Below, one piece after another: positions 22,726 through 30,795 of a DNA stretch of 64,000 nucleotides (its first letter is position 1; each line of letters begins with the position of its first letter). Both the position numbers and the translations under genes were made by a program. Source of the stretch: an uncultured Lysobacteraceae bacterium (lineage in GTDB: Bacteria > Pseudomonadota > Gammaproteobacteria > Xanthomonadales > Xanthomonadaceae); contig CAKZGB010000020.1 in NCBI GenBank assembly GCA_936911875.1, positions 1-64,000 of the forward strand, read 5' to 3'. Under the pieces are notes generated by a model. The model was not told the origin of the DNA and searched no databases. It saw only the letters and a program-made list of their open reading frames with translations.

Positions 22726-23088
22726 ATGAGCGACGACACTATTTTTCATAAGATCATCAATCGCGAGATTCCGGCCGACATCGTCTACGAATCGGACAAC
22801 GTGATCGCGTTCAAGGACATCGCACCGATGGCTCCGGTCCACGTGCTGTTTGTGCCGAAAAAATCCATCGCCACGTTGAACGATGCCAAGCCCGAAGACT
22901 CCGCTTTACTCGGTGAGCTGATGTTGGCGGCAGCAGATTATGCCCGTCGCGAAGGCATGGCCGACAACGGCTACCGTGTCGTCATGAACTGCAATGCCGA
23001 TGGCGGACAGACCGTATATCAGCTGCACTTGCATCTGCTAGGCGGTACGCGTCTCGCCGGTTTCGGTGCCGCAGGTTCGCACCACTAA
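22726..23088 (+). CDS. hinT: HIT-family nucleotide-binding protein with an altered His triad
   Basis: 120 residues, close to HinT in length. IFHKIINREIPADIVYE, FKDIAPMAPVHVLFVPKK and YRVVMNCNADGGQTV are all typical. The normal triad H-x-H-x-H-x-x reads Q99-L-H101-L-H103 here, so the first His is Gln (CAG codon). By alignment with HINT1, the nucleophile (H101) and the third His are kept. It normally hydrolyses phosphoramidates and acyl-AMP. The gene starts 4 bases after recR stops, so it is probably in the same transcript. Activity may be reduced or shifted. Confidence 0.88.
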   Translation: MSDDTIFHKIINREIPADIVYESDNVIAFKDIAPMAPVHVLFVPKKSIATLNDAKPEDSALLGELMLAAADYARREGMADNGYRVVMNCNADGGQTVYQLHLHLLGGTRLAGFGAAGSHH

Positions 23089-23092
23089 GCAG

Positions 23093-23614
23093 TTACCACC
23101 AAGGCCAACCGTAGCCCATGCCCCAGCCCCAGCTGCCGTAATAGCCGTACGGCGCACCGAACGGAGCGTAGTTATAACGGTCGCGCTTGCCCCACAGATA
23201 AATGGTCTGCGCATCCATCTTGGGATAGCGATAAGTAAAGTCGCCGATCTTCTGATCGCTGTAACCGTTAACGCGACCGACAAAGGTCACTTCGCGGTTC
23301 ATTGCAAAAACAGCGGGATCGTAAAAACCGGCGCGGCAGGCCATAAAGCGGCCGGCCGACTCTTCGCGCAGTTCACGCGGACGCAATTGCGAATCCAATG
23401 GGGTGGAGACCACTTCGAAACAGGTTTGACCCTGCATTGGTGTGGTCTTGGCAATCACGCCGCCCCACACAGTAGTGGCACCGGTGTAGTCCTTGGCTTG
23501 CGCCTCGGCCGGCGTAATTTTGGTGTATTCGCCGCGCAGCGGTTCCGGCGGCAAGGTGGCACAAGCGCTCAGCGCCAGCACAGCGGCACCGGCAACAGTC
23601 AGTTTCAGTTTCAT
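23093..23614 (-). CDS. Slp-family outer-membrane lipoprotein
   Basis: 173 residues from the ATG at 23614, which has GGGAG 8 bases upstream. Lipoprotein signal peptide with lipobox LSAC at about residue 18. The body matches Slp (starvation-inducible lipoprotein): VWGGVIAKTTPMQGQTCFEVVSTPLDSQLRPR, ESAGRFMACRAGFYDPAVF, and REVTFVGRVNGYSDQKIGDFTYRYPKM. The C-terminus is rich in Tyr, Trp and Gly. Function of Slp proteins is poorly known; acid and stationary-phase stress links exist in E. coli. It converges with the HIT gene with only 4 bases between stops. Confidence 0.85.
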   Translation of the reverse strand: MKLKLTVAGAAVLALSACATLPPEPLRGEYTKITPAEAQAKDYTGATTVWGGVIAKTTPMQGQTCFEVVSTPLDSQLRPRELREESAGRFMACRAGFYDPAVFAMNREVTFVGRVNGYSDQKIGDFTYRYPKMDAQTIYLWGKRDRYNYAPFGAPYGYYGSWGWGMGYGWPWW

Positions 23615-23766
23615 AGCAATGTCTCCCAACCTTACAAGGCGCGGCCGCCCGTACAGGCCGCCGTATGGTCCGAGTGTGCACCTGATCGCATTAACAGCAG
23701 CTGATGGAATCCATTGCACAGTAGGGTGCAGGCACGCGTCACGCCAAGTCAGGTACCATGGGCGGC

Positions 23767-25635
23767 ATGGATTATTCGCCTTCCACATTCTCGATTGACC
23801 GCGCCAAACGGCTGTTTTGGGGCGCTTTTGCGCTGATTCTCGTACTCAAACTGTTCGTTGCCTCGCGGCTCCCGCCGTTCGTGGACGAGGTGTTTTACTG
23901 GCAGGAAGGCCAACACCCCGCCTTGGCGTATTCCGATCTGCCGGGCCTGACCGCGTGGCTGAACCGGCTGGGCGTGGAGTTGGGCGGCAATTTGGCGTTT
24001 TCGATGCGATTGCCGTTCCTGCTGGTCGCCGCAGCGGTGCCGTTCTTAGTGATGCGCATCACGCGCCGCGAGATTGGCATTCGTGAAGCGTGGATCGCCG
24101 GTACCTTTGCACTGTTGCTGCCGCTGGCTGGCACGCTCGGCATCATGGCCTTGCCCGATGTGCTGCTCGCCATTGCAACCTTACTGTGTGTCGATGCGGG
24201 CTCGCGTCTGCTGCGCAATGTCGATGAGATTGCCGCACTCGAACTCGCCGCCGGTCTGATCATTGGCGGCTTGAGTCATTACCGTTTCGCGGCCGTCATC
24301 GTGTTCGGATTTCTCGCGTTACTGCTGATTCCCGAAGGCCGTCGCGCCTTGCGTGATATGCGCGTGCTCGTTGCGGTCGCCATGGGCGCTGCGGCATGGA
24401 TTCCGCTGATCTGGTGGAACGTGGATCACGCCGATGCCGGTTTGCGCTTCCAACTGGTGGATCGCCACCCGTGGTCGTTTCATGCCGATGGCATCGCGTT
24501 CCTCGGCATCCAAGGTGCCTTCGTCACGCCGCTGCTGTTTATTGCGTTTCTGGCGACGGCATGGCGTCATCGCAACGATGCCGATCCGCAGAAGCGTTAC
24601 TTTGCGCTGTTAGGCGGTCTGGTCATTGTCGGCTTTTTTGTATTGGGCTTTTTTGCCGATACCGAGCGCGTGAGTTTCCATTGGCCGCTGCCGGGTTATC
24701 TCGCGCTGCTGCCCTTGCTGCCGGGTCTGCTGGATTCGATCAAGCCGTTCTGGCGCCGCGCAATTTGGATCACATCGGCGATGGGTGTGCTGGTGATGTT
24801 GGGCTACTACGTGGCCGTGTCGGTGCCGCGCATTCGCGAACAGGCTGCTGCCACCAAGATGTATGCCAACAACTTTGCCGGCTGGGATACGTTGGCAAAG
24901 CGCGTGCAGACCGAATTGGCGGGCATGCCTAAGGGCTCGCGCATTCTGGCCGACAACTTCAAGATCGGTTCCGAACTGGGGTTTGCGCTGTCCGATCCGA
25001 ATATTCACGTGCTCGATCACGAACTCAACCGACGTCACGGTCGTGCGCCGCAGCTGGCCATCTGGAAGGTCCTGCAAGTCCGTCCGCAGATCAGCGCGCA
25101 GCAACCGTACCTGCTGGTCGTCGGTGCCAGCGACGTGCAGCTCAAACATCTGCCGCAACGTCTGCACCAGCTGTGCGATATCTTGGGCCCGCTACCGGCA
25201 CCGATCGTGCACAACGTCGACCACGGTGCGCAACGCTTCCTGCTGTTCCGTCTGACCGGCACCACCGCAAGCGGTCCGTGCGTCACCCCGGCGATGGCCT
25301 GGCTGGACACCCCGGTATCGCGCCAGCAAGTGAGTGCAGGGGAGACCGTGTCGCTCAAGGGCTGGGCCTTTAAGGATGGAGTGGGCCTGCGCTCTGTTCA
25401 GGTTCTGTGGAACGGCAAACCCATGGATGCCCAGGTGCAATACGGGTCCGCCAACCCTTCGCCCAAGGCACAATGGCCGATTTCCAACGACCCCAATCAC
25501 CCCAATGTAGGGTTCGAAGGCCGGTTCCGCGTGCCCCCCGCTGCCCGCAAGGGGACGGCTTGGCTGGGCCTGCGTCTGATCGGTACCGACGGCAGTGCAG
25601 AGGACTGGTCGGAGGTGCCGCTGCAAGTGCGCTAA
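23767..25635 (+). CDS. Membrane glycosyltransferase (GT39/PMT-like) with a C-terminal beta domain
   Basis: 622 residues. About 10-11 membrane helices in the first 365 residues. The first periplasmic loop has FVDEVFYWQEGQHPALAYSDLPGLTAWL, with the acidic DE pair that GT-C enzymes use for the lipid-linked sugar. A periplasmic region follows (365-500) and a C-terminal Ig/beta-sandwich part (about 510-622: VSLKGWAFKDGVGLRSVQVLWNG). It probably transfers a sugar from a polyprenyl carrier to a cell-surface acceptor. In-frame ATG at 23758 is an alternative start; I prefer 23767 because a TACCAT box (23754-23759) overlaps the earlier one. Confidence 0.8.
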   Translation: MDYSPSTFSIDRAKRLFWGAFALILVLKLFVASRLPPFVDEVFYWQEGQHPALAYSDLPGLTAWLNRLGVELGGNLAFSMRLPFLLVAAAVPFLVMRITRREIGIREAWIAGTFALLLPLAGTLGIMALPDVLLAIATLLCVDAGSRLLRNVDEIAALELAAGLIIGGLSHYRFAAVIVFGFLALLLIPEGRRALRDMRVLVAVAMGAAAWIPLIWWNVDHADAGLRFQLVDRHPWSFHADGIAFLGIQGAFVTPLLFIAFLATAWRHRNDADPQKRYFALLGGLVIVGFFVLGFFADTERVSFHWPLPGYLALLPLLPGLLDSIKPFWRRAIWITSAMGVLVMLGYYVAVSVPRIREQAAATKMYANNFAGWDTLAKRVQTELAGMPKGSRILADNFKIGSELGFALSDPNIHVLDHELNRRHGRAPQLAIWKVLQVRPQISAQQPYLLVVGASDVQLKHLPQRLHQLCDILGPLPAPIVHNVDHGAQRFLLFRLTGTTASGPCVTPAMAWLDTPVSRQQVSAGETVSLKGWAFKDGVGLRSVQVLWNGKPMDAQVQYGSANPSPKAQWPISNDPNHPNVGFEGRFRVPPAARKGTAWLGLRLIGTDGSAEDWSEVPLQVR

Positions 25636-25660
25636 AGCCCGATGCAACTGCCTGATTATT

Positions 25661-25690
25661 TTGACAATTTGCCCCACAGGCAGGTATAAT
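25661..25690 (+). promoter_or_regulatory. Consensus sigma70 promoter of yceD-rpmF
   Basis: TTGACA (25661-25666), 18-base spacer, TATAAT (25685-25690): both hexamers are perfect. The yceD ATG at 25700 is 9 bases downstream, so the 5' untranslated region is only 2-3 bases. Strong constitutive expression fits a ribosomal-protein operon. Confidence 0.85.
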
Positions 25691-25699
25691 TTCGCTCTT

Positions 25700-26248
25700 A
25701 TGTCCGAGACCATGCCCGTTCACGCCGACTTCGACGCTTTCGATGTCCGCAAGCTGGTATCGTCACGGCGCCAGTTTGAGGGACAAATCCCTTTGGCGGC
25801 GTTCGTACGTTTAAAGGATTTACTGACCGTTCCGGACAGTGCCGAGTCGCTCAGCGCACCACCTTACATGGTGGATTACCGCGTTGAATTCGGAACTGAC
25901 GAGCTTAAGATTCCCGGCGTAGAGATCACCGTTAAGGCTGAACTGCCGCTGCTGTGCCAACGCACGCTGCAGCCGTTCAACCATCCAGTCGCAATCCGGC
26001 AAAAGCTGGGTCTGCTGCAGGACGAGGCCGATGAGGCTGCGCTGCCGTCAGACTACGAGCCCATGCTGATTCCGGCCGATGGGCGGATCCGTCCTTTGGA
26101 GCTGGTAGAGGATGAGCTGATCATGGCCGTACCACTGGTGCCTTGTGCACCCGGTACTGAAATGATGGAGCGGGAGTGGAGCCCGCCCGATGCGGAAACG
26201 GCTGCGGCCAATCCCTTCGCGGCGTTAGGCACTCTGAAAAAGTCCTGA
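25700..26248 (+). CDS. yceD: YceD/DUF177 family protein
   Basis: 182 residues. The family pattern is a middle segment LPLLCQRTLQPFNHPVAI with the C-Q-R core, then acidic strands, ELVEDELIMAVPLVPCAP with the conserved EDE-L---P, and a C-terminal NPFAAL-LK. It always precedes rpmF. In plants and bacteria the family is linked to 23S rRNA or large-subunit assembly. The ATG at 25700 lies just after the promoter; homology begins soon after. Cotranscribed with rpmF, 70 bases on. Confidence 0.92.
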   Translation: MSETMPVHADFDAFDVRKLVSSRRQFEGQIPLAAFVRLKDLLTVPDSAESLSAPPYMVDYRVEFGTDELKIPGVEITVKAELPLLCQRTLQPFNHPVAIRQKLGLLQDEADEAALPSDYEPMLIPADGRIRPLELVEDELIMAVPLVPCAPGTEMMEREWSPPDAETAAANPFAALGTLKKS

Positions 26249-26318
26249 CATTTTTAGTGGTCCCGCATCCTGCGGTACCGGTTCACGCAACACACGATTT
26301 GTTTTACGGAGCATTACC

Positions 26319-26513
26319 ATGGCAGTTCAAAAGTCCCGCGTCACCCCGTCCAAGCGCGGCATGCGTCGTTCGCACGACTCGCTGTCCGCCAAGCAACTGG
26401 CCACGGACCCGACCACCGGCGAAACCCATATCCGCCATCACGTCACCGCTGACGGTTTCTACCGCGGCAAGAAGGTCATCGACGTCAAGTCGAAAGTCGT
26501 CGATTCCGAGTAA
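26319..26513 (+). CDS. rpmF: 50S ribosomal protein L32
   Basis: 64 residues. AVQKSRVTPSKRGMRRSHD is the universally conserved N-terminus, followed by the basic HVTADGFYRGKKVID. The zinc Cys residues found in some L32 proteins are absent, as in E. coli-type L32 of proteobacteria. ACGGAG precedes the ATG. fabH follows after 15 bases. Confidence 0.96.
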   Translation: MAVQKSRVTPSKRGMRRSHDSLSAKQLATDPTTGETHIRHHVTADGFYRGKKVIDVKSKVVDSE

Positions 26514-26528
26514 TCGGGTCGCATCGGC

Positions 26529-27518
26529 ATGACCACGGCGGCGCCGCAGATGTTTTCGCGGATCGCGGGTACCGGCTCTTATCTGCCGGAACGCGTGATC
26601 ACCAACGATGAACTCGCTCAAACCATTGAGACGAGTGACGAATGGATCGCGGCCCGCACGGGCATTCGACAGCGTCACATCGCCGCCGAGGGTCAGCTGA
26701 CCTCAGACCTCGCACTCGAGGCCGCTAAACGGGCCCTGGATGCCGCAGGCATGACTGCAGACGAGATCGAACTGATCATCGTCGGCACCACCACGCCCGA
26801 TGTCATCTTCCCGTCCACGGCCACCATCGTGCAAGCAAAGCTGGGCATCGCAGGATGTCCGGCTTTCGACGTCAATGCAGCCTGCTCGGGCTTCATTTAT
26901 GGCCTGACGGTCGCCGATAAGTTCATCCGCAGCGGCGCGGTGCGCAATGCACTGGTCATCGGTGCCGAAACGCTCACGCGCATGCTCGACTGGAATGACC
27001 GCACCACTGCGGTTCTGTTCGGCGACGGTGCAGGCGCTGTCGTGCTCAAGGCCGATGCCGAAACCGGCATCCTGTCCACGCACATGCATGCCGATGGCGC
27101 CAAGGGCGATCTGCTGCACAACCCGGTCGGCGTCTCCAAGGGCTTCCTGCCTGACGAAGACCGCGCCGGCGTCCGCGTGATGATGGCCGGCAACGAGGTC
27201 TTTAAGCACGCCGTCAAGGCGCTGGACAGCGTTGTCGAAGAGGCCCTCGCAGCCAACGGCATCGATCGCCATCAGATCGACTGGCTCATTCCGCACCAGG
27301 CCAACCTGCGCATCATCGAGGCCACTGCAAAGCGCCTCGAAATGCCCATGGACCACGTCATCGTCACGGTCGATCGCCACGGCAACACGTCGTCGGGCTC
27401 GGTGCCGCTGGCATTGGACGAGGCCGTTCGCTCCGGTCGCGTCCAGCGCGGCCAACTCCTGCTGCTCGAGGCATTCGGGGGTGGGTTTACTTGGGGCTCG
27501 GCTCTCATCCGCTACTAG
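26529..27518 (+). CDS. fabH: Beta-ketoacyl-ACP synthase III
   Basis: 329 residues. Catalytic triad visible: Cys119 in DVNAACSGF, His in IPHQANLRI (near 256) and Asn in HGNTSSGS (near 286). It condenses acetyl-CoA with malonyl-ACP to begin fatty-acid synthesis. It follows rpmF directly. In most gammaproteobacteria plsX sits between rpmF and fabH, but there is no plsX here. Downstream, a repeat element and two M16 peptidases separate it from fabD. The stop codon lies inside a 22-bp palindrome. Confidence 0.95.
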   Translation: MTTAAPQMFSRIAGTGSYLPERVITNDELAQTIETSDEWIAARTGIRQRHIAAEGQLTSDLALEAAKRALDAAGMTADEIELIIVGTTTPDVIFPSTATIVQAKLGIAGCPAFDVNAACSGFIYGLTVADKFIRSGAVRNALVIGAETLTRMLDWNDRTTAVLFGDGAGAVVLKADAETGILSTHMHADGAKGDLLHNPVGVSKGFLPDEDRAGVRVMMAGNEVFKHAVKALDSVVEEALAANGIDRHQIDWLIPHQANLRIIEATAKRLEMPMDHVIVTVDRHGNTSSGSVPLALDEAVRSGRVQRGQLLLLEAFGGGFTWGSALIRY

Positions 27519-27527
27519 TAGCGGATG
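27506..27527 (+). terminator. 22-bp perfect palindrome spanning the fabH stop
   Basis: CATCCGCTACT-AGTAGCGGATG is a perfect inverted repeat, with the TAG stop of fabH (27516-27518) at its centre. No T-run follows. It could form a stem ending the fabH transcript. Confidence 0.45.
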
Positions 27528-27780
27528 GTGGTAAATGGAAAATGGGAGTTGGTATTTGGGAAATGGTAAATGGGAGTTGGTAACTGGTTTGACTCGTTAC
27601 CGCTAATAGCTATCAATTGCCATTGGCTCTCAGACTAAGTTGCATCAGACGAACGGCGCCGCAGGGCGCCGTTACCATTTTCCAACTCCCATTTACCAAT
27701 TTCCATCTCTCAGACACCAGTTCCCCACCACCATTTCCAACTCCCATTTTCCAACTCCCAATTTCCATTTACCGCTCCAA
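27528..27780. repeat. Palindromic TGGTAAATGG repeat element, copy B
   Basis: ~253 bp. Left arm: GGTGGTAAATGG, AAAATGGGAGTTGG, TTTGGGAAATGG, TAAATGGGAGTTGG. Right arm: CCATTTTCCAACTCCC, CCATTTACCAATTTCC, CCATTTTCCAACTCCC, ending TTTCCATTTACCGCTCCA as in copy A. The middle holds a hairpin AACGGCGCC/GGCGCCGTT (27652-27673). An open frame runs through the right arm into the M16 gene, but its peptide (many Phe/Pro/Thr) is repeat-derived. Together with the flanks this 331-base gap holds no gene. Confidence 0.75.
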
Positions 27781-27849
27781 TTACTTTCGGCACCTGCACC
27801 GCCTCCGCAAAGGTCTATTCTGAGAGATCAAAATCTCTGGAGAGCGTGC

Positions 27850-29223
27850 ATGAGCGGAATTGGACGGGCGGTCAGCCGCCTCGTGGGTATCGGCGTGTTG
27901 AGTTTGGCGGTGCAGACGGCCTTCGCAGCGGACCGATGGGACATTCCGGTTGCGACCAAAAAGCTCGATAACGGGCTGACGGTGGTCGTGTCGCCGGATC
28001 CGACGTCGCCGGCGGTGGGCGTGAGTGTGGTCTATCACGTGGGCATGCGCCTGGAGCCGCGCAATCGCACCGGTTTTGCGCACTTGTTCGAGCATCTGAT
28101 GTTCGAAGGCTCGGCCAATGCCAAAGAGGGCGTGTTCGACCGCGTCATTACCGGTGGTGGTGGACGCAATAACGGCTCGACGCGTCCTGACTTTACCAAC
28201 TACATCGAAGTGGCGCCCAAGAGTGCCCTCGAACCGATTCTGTGGCTTGAGGCCGATCGGATGCGCGGACTCGATTTCAATCCCGCGACGCTGAAAAATC
28301 AGCAGGATGTCGTCAAGGAAGAGATTCGCGTCAACGTCAAGAATCAGCCTTACGGCGGCTTCATGTGGATCGACATTGGCCAGCAGGCATTTCAGAAGTG
28401 GGAAAACAATCACGACGGCTACGGCAGTTTCAAGGATCTTGAAACGGCATCGCTCGATGACGTGCGCGAGTTCCATCGTCAGTACTACGGTCCGAACAAT
28501 GCGGTGATTGCGATTGCCGGCAACCTGACGGCCGAGGAAGGCTTTGCTCTGGCGCAAAAGTATTTCGGCAATATTCCGGCACGTGAGACGCCAAAGCCTT
28601 CGGACTTTAGTGAGGGACTTAACACCGCCGAGAAACGCATCCAACAGCTCGATCCGTTAGCGCAGGCGCCGGCATTGGCCGTGGCCTGGAAGATTCCAGA
28701 GCGCGGCAGCAAAGACCAGGCTCCGTTTGCAGTGTTGGGTGAACTGCTGGCCGGTAGCGATGCCTCGCGCATGTATCAGGGCATGGTCAAAGGTCGCGAA
28801 CAGCTCATGACCATGGAATCGCTGTACGGCCTGACGGATCCGTGGACATACGACGGTCCGACCTTGTTTACGCTGTTTGCAATTTACAAGCCCGGCGTTT
28901 CTGTTGATGACGTGCTCAAGGGTGTTGACGAAGAGATTGCCCGCGTCGTCAAAGACGGCGTGAGCGCCGAGGAGTTGGCACGTATCAAGACCTCGATGCT
29001 GGCGTCCTGGTACAACGGCAACGAAAACATTCTCAGTCGCGCCGATACGCTCGCCAAGCTGCAGACCTTGTGGGGCGATGCCAGTGTGGTCAACCGCATC
29101 CCGCAATGGATCGAGGCTGTGACCGCCGCCGATGTGCAACGCGTCGCGCAAACGTATCTCACCGTCAACAACCGCACCGTCATTGATCGCGTGCCGGCCC
29201 CCGCTGCCAAGCAAGGAGAATAA
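27850..29223 (+). CDS. Periplasmic M16 zinc peptidase, active-site subunit
   Basis: 457 residues from the ATG at 27850, which has GGAGAG (27839-27844). Signal peptide of about 26 residues (cleavage near AFAAD). Zinc site HLFEH (H78, E81, H82) with the third ligand Glu in KNQQDVVKEEIR near residue 160, so the pitrilysin/MPP-type active site is complete. The second M16 half carries the C-terminal domain. The next gene encodes the paired subunit without a zinc site, as in mitochondrial MPP and other bacterial M16B heterodimers. Such pairs degrade peptides in the periplasm. Confidence 0.92.
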   Translation: MSGIGRAVSRLVGIGVLSLAVQTAFAADRWDIPVATKKLDNGLTVVVSPDPTSPAVGVSVVYHVGMRLEPRNRTGFAHLFEHLMFEGSANAKEGVFDRVITGGGGRNNGSTRPDFTNYIEVAPKSALEPILWLEADRMRGLDFNPATLKNQQDVVKEEIRVNVKNQPYGGFMWIDIGQQAFQKWENNHDGYGSFKDLETASLDDVREFHRQYYGPNNAVIAIAGNLTAEEGFALAQKYFGNIPARETPKPSDFSEGLNTAEKRIQQLDPLAQAPALAVAWKIPERGSKDQAPFAVLGELLAGSDASRMYQGMVKGREQLMTMESLYGLTDPWTYDGPTLFTLFAIYKPGVSVDDVLKGVDEEIARVVKDGVSAEELARIKTSMLASWYNGNENILSRADTLAKLQTLWGDASVVNRIPQWIEAVTAADVQRVAQTYLTVNNRTVIDRVPAPAAKQGE

Positions 29224-29225
29224 GC

Positions 29226-30641
29226 ATGAAACTGCAGACCCGAATGATGGCCGCAGCCATTGCGCTGACGCTGGCCGCACCGGCACTCGCCGGACCTAAA
29301 GCCGAATTGCCCAAAGAGCTACCGGCTTATGCGCCCGATGCCGCGATCCCGAAAATTGACATTGCCAAGCGCAAGCTGAGTAACGGTCTCGAGGTGTGGG
29401 TGCTGCCGCGCAACGGGATTCCGCGCATTGACATGACATTGGCCCTGCGTGATGCCGGTTATGCAGCCGATCCCAACGGCAGTAACGGTTTTGCCGCCAT
29501 TCTTGCCGGCATGCTGACCGAAGGCACGACGGCCCGCGATTCGCGTGCCATTGCCGAACTCTCGCAAAGCCTTGGCGGCGGCGTGTATGCGGGTGCCGGA
29601 AACGATGGCCTGACCGTTGGGGGTTATTCGCTGGCCTCCAATGCCCCGCGCATGATCGAGCTGCTCGCAGAAGTCGTGCGTTCGCCGGCCTTCCCCGAAA
29701 AGGAAGTGACCTTGGCCAAGACCAATGCACTGCAGGCACTCAAGGTGAGTGAGGCACAACCCAACACGCGTGCAGCGCGTGCCTTGCTGGCGGCAACATT
29801 CGGTGATCATCCGTATGCGCGCATGATGCCAACCGAAGCCTCGATTCAAGCCGTGACGCGTGCGCAGCTGCTGAGTGAATACCAGCGTCGTTTCCGTCCT
29901 GAGCGTGGTCTCTTAGTGCTCACCGGTAAGCTCACCGCAGAGCAGGGTTTTGCGATGGCCGACAAGGCCTTCGGCAGTTGGAAAGGCATAGGCAAAGCGA
30001 CCCCGGCAACGCCTAAGGCCAGGATGACTGCACCGGTGACGCGTGCGATTCTGCAGCGCGATGGCAGCGTGCAGTCGGCGATTCTGATTGGACGTCCGGC
30101 GATTCCGGCAACCCATCCGGATTATTTTCCGCTCGGCCTGGCTAGCGATGTGCTGGGCGGCGGTTTCTCCAGCCGTGTAAATCAGAACCTGCGCGAAGAA
30201 AAAGGCTACACCTATGGTGCGTCCGCGACGGATGCGGAGTTCGCTGCGGGTGGTCGCGTGCAAGCGGGTGCCAACGTTCGCAACGAGGTAACGGGCGCTG
30301 CTCTCAAAGAGTTCTTTGGTGAGTTCGATCGTCTCGCCAACGAACCCGTTCCTGCCGATGAGCTCAACGACACCAAGCGTTACGTGGCCGGTGGCTTCCT
30401 GATCACCAATCAGATGCAATCGTCGGTGGCACGTTCACTGGCCAACAACTGGCTGGTTGGCCTGCCGATTGAGGCCTTTACTCAGTACGTCGACAGGGTT
30501 CGTGCTGTCAATGCAGATCAAGTGCAGGCCATGGCGCGCAAATACTGGAAGCCTGCTGATATGTCAGTCATCGTCGTGGGTGACAGCAAAGCCGTGTCGG
30601 ATCAGCTCAAGCCGTTCGGTGAGTTTGAACAGCGCAAATAA
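29226..30641 (+). CDS. Periplasmic M16 peptidase-like subunit lacking the zinc motif
   Basis: 471 residues with a signal peptide (AIALTLAAPALAGP). Homologous to its neighbour (KRKLSNGLEVWVLPRNGIPRID, then an R/Y-type substrate region REEKGYTYGASA near residue 325), but the place of HxxEH reads FAAILAGMLTEGT, so no zinc can be held. This is the expected non-catalytic partner that completes the chamber. ATG follows the previous stop by 2 bases with GGAGAA before it; the two are surely cotranslated. A good terminator follows. Confidence 0.92.
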   Translation: MKLQTRMMAAAIALTLAAPALAGPKAELPKELPAYAPDAAIPKIDIAKRKLSNGLEVWVLPRNGIPRIDMTLALRDAGYAADPNGSNGFAAILAGMLTEGTTARDSRAIAELSQSLGGGVYAGAGNDGLTVGGYSLASNAPRMIELLAEVVRSPAFPEKEVTLAKTNALQALKVSEAQPNTRAARALLAATFGDHPYARMMPTEASIQAVTRAQLLSEYQRRFRPERGLLVLTGKLTAEQGFAMADKAFGSWKGIGKATPATPKARMTAPVTRAILQRDGSVQSAILIGRPAIPATHPDYFPLGLASDVLGGGFSSRVNQNLREEKGYTYGASATDAEFAAGGRVQAGANVRNEVTGAALKEFFGEFDRLANEPVPADELNDTKRYVAGGFLITNQMQSSVARSLANNWLVGLPIEAFTQYVDRVRAVNADQVQAMARKYWKPADMSVIVVGDSKAVSDQLKPFGEFEQRK

Positions 30642-30663
30642 CAGGCTGCAGCTTGGGTATTGC

Positions 30664-30693
30664 AAAAGGGCCGGAGCATTCCGGCCCTTTTTT
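30664..30693 (+). terminator. Intrinsic terminator after the M16 pair
   Basis: GGGCCGGA (30668-30675) and TCCGGCCC (30680-30687) around GCAT, with A4 before and T6 after. A textbook rho-independent terminator. Confidence 0.92.
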
Positions 30694-30795
30694 ATGGCGA
30701 AGGCAAGGCGGGCCTGCCATACCGATCGGTACAGACAATTTCACAGACACCGTTCTAAAATGGCGGATTGTGATTAGTGATTCCAAAGGTTTCGA

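Noticed and set aside
27640..27849. 70-codon N-terminal extension of the first M16 peptidase
   Set aside because: It translates the repeat element (Phe/Pro/Thr-rich), and the signal peptide with its ribosome site starts at 27850.
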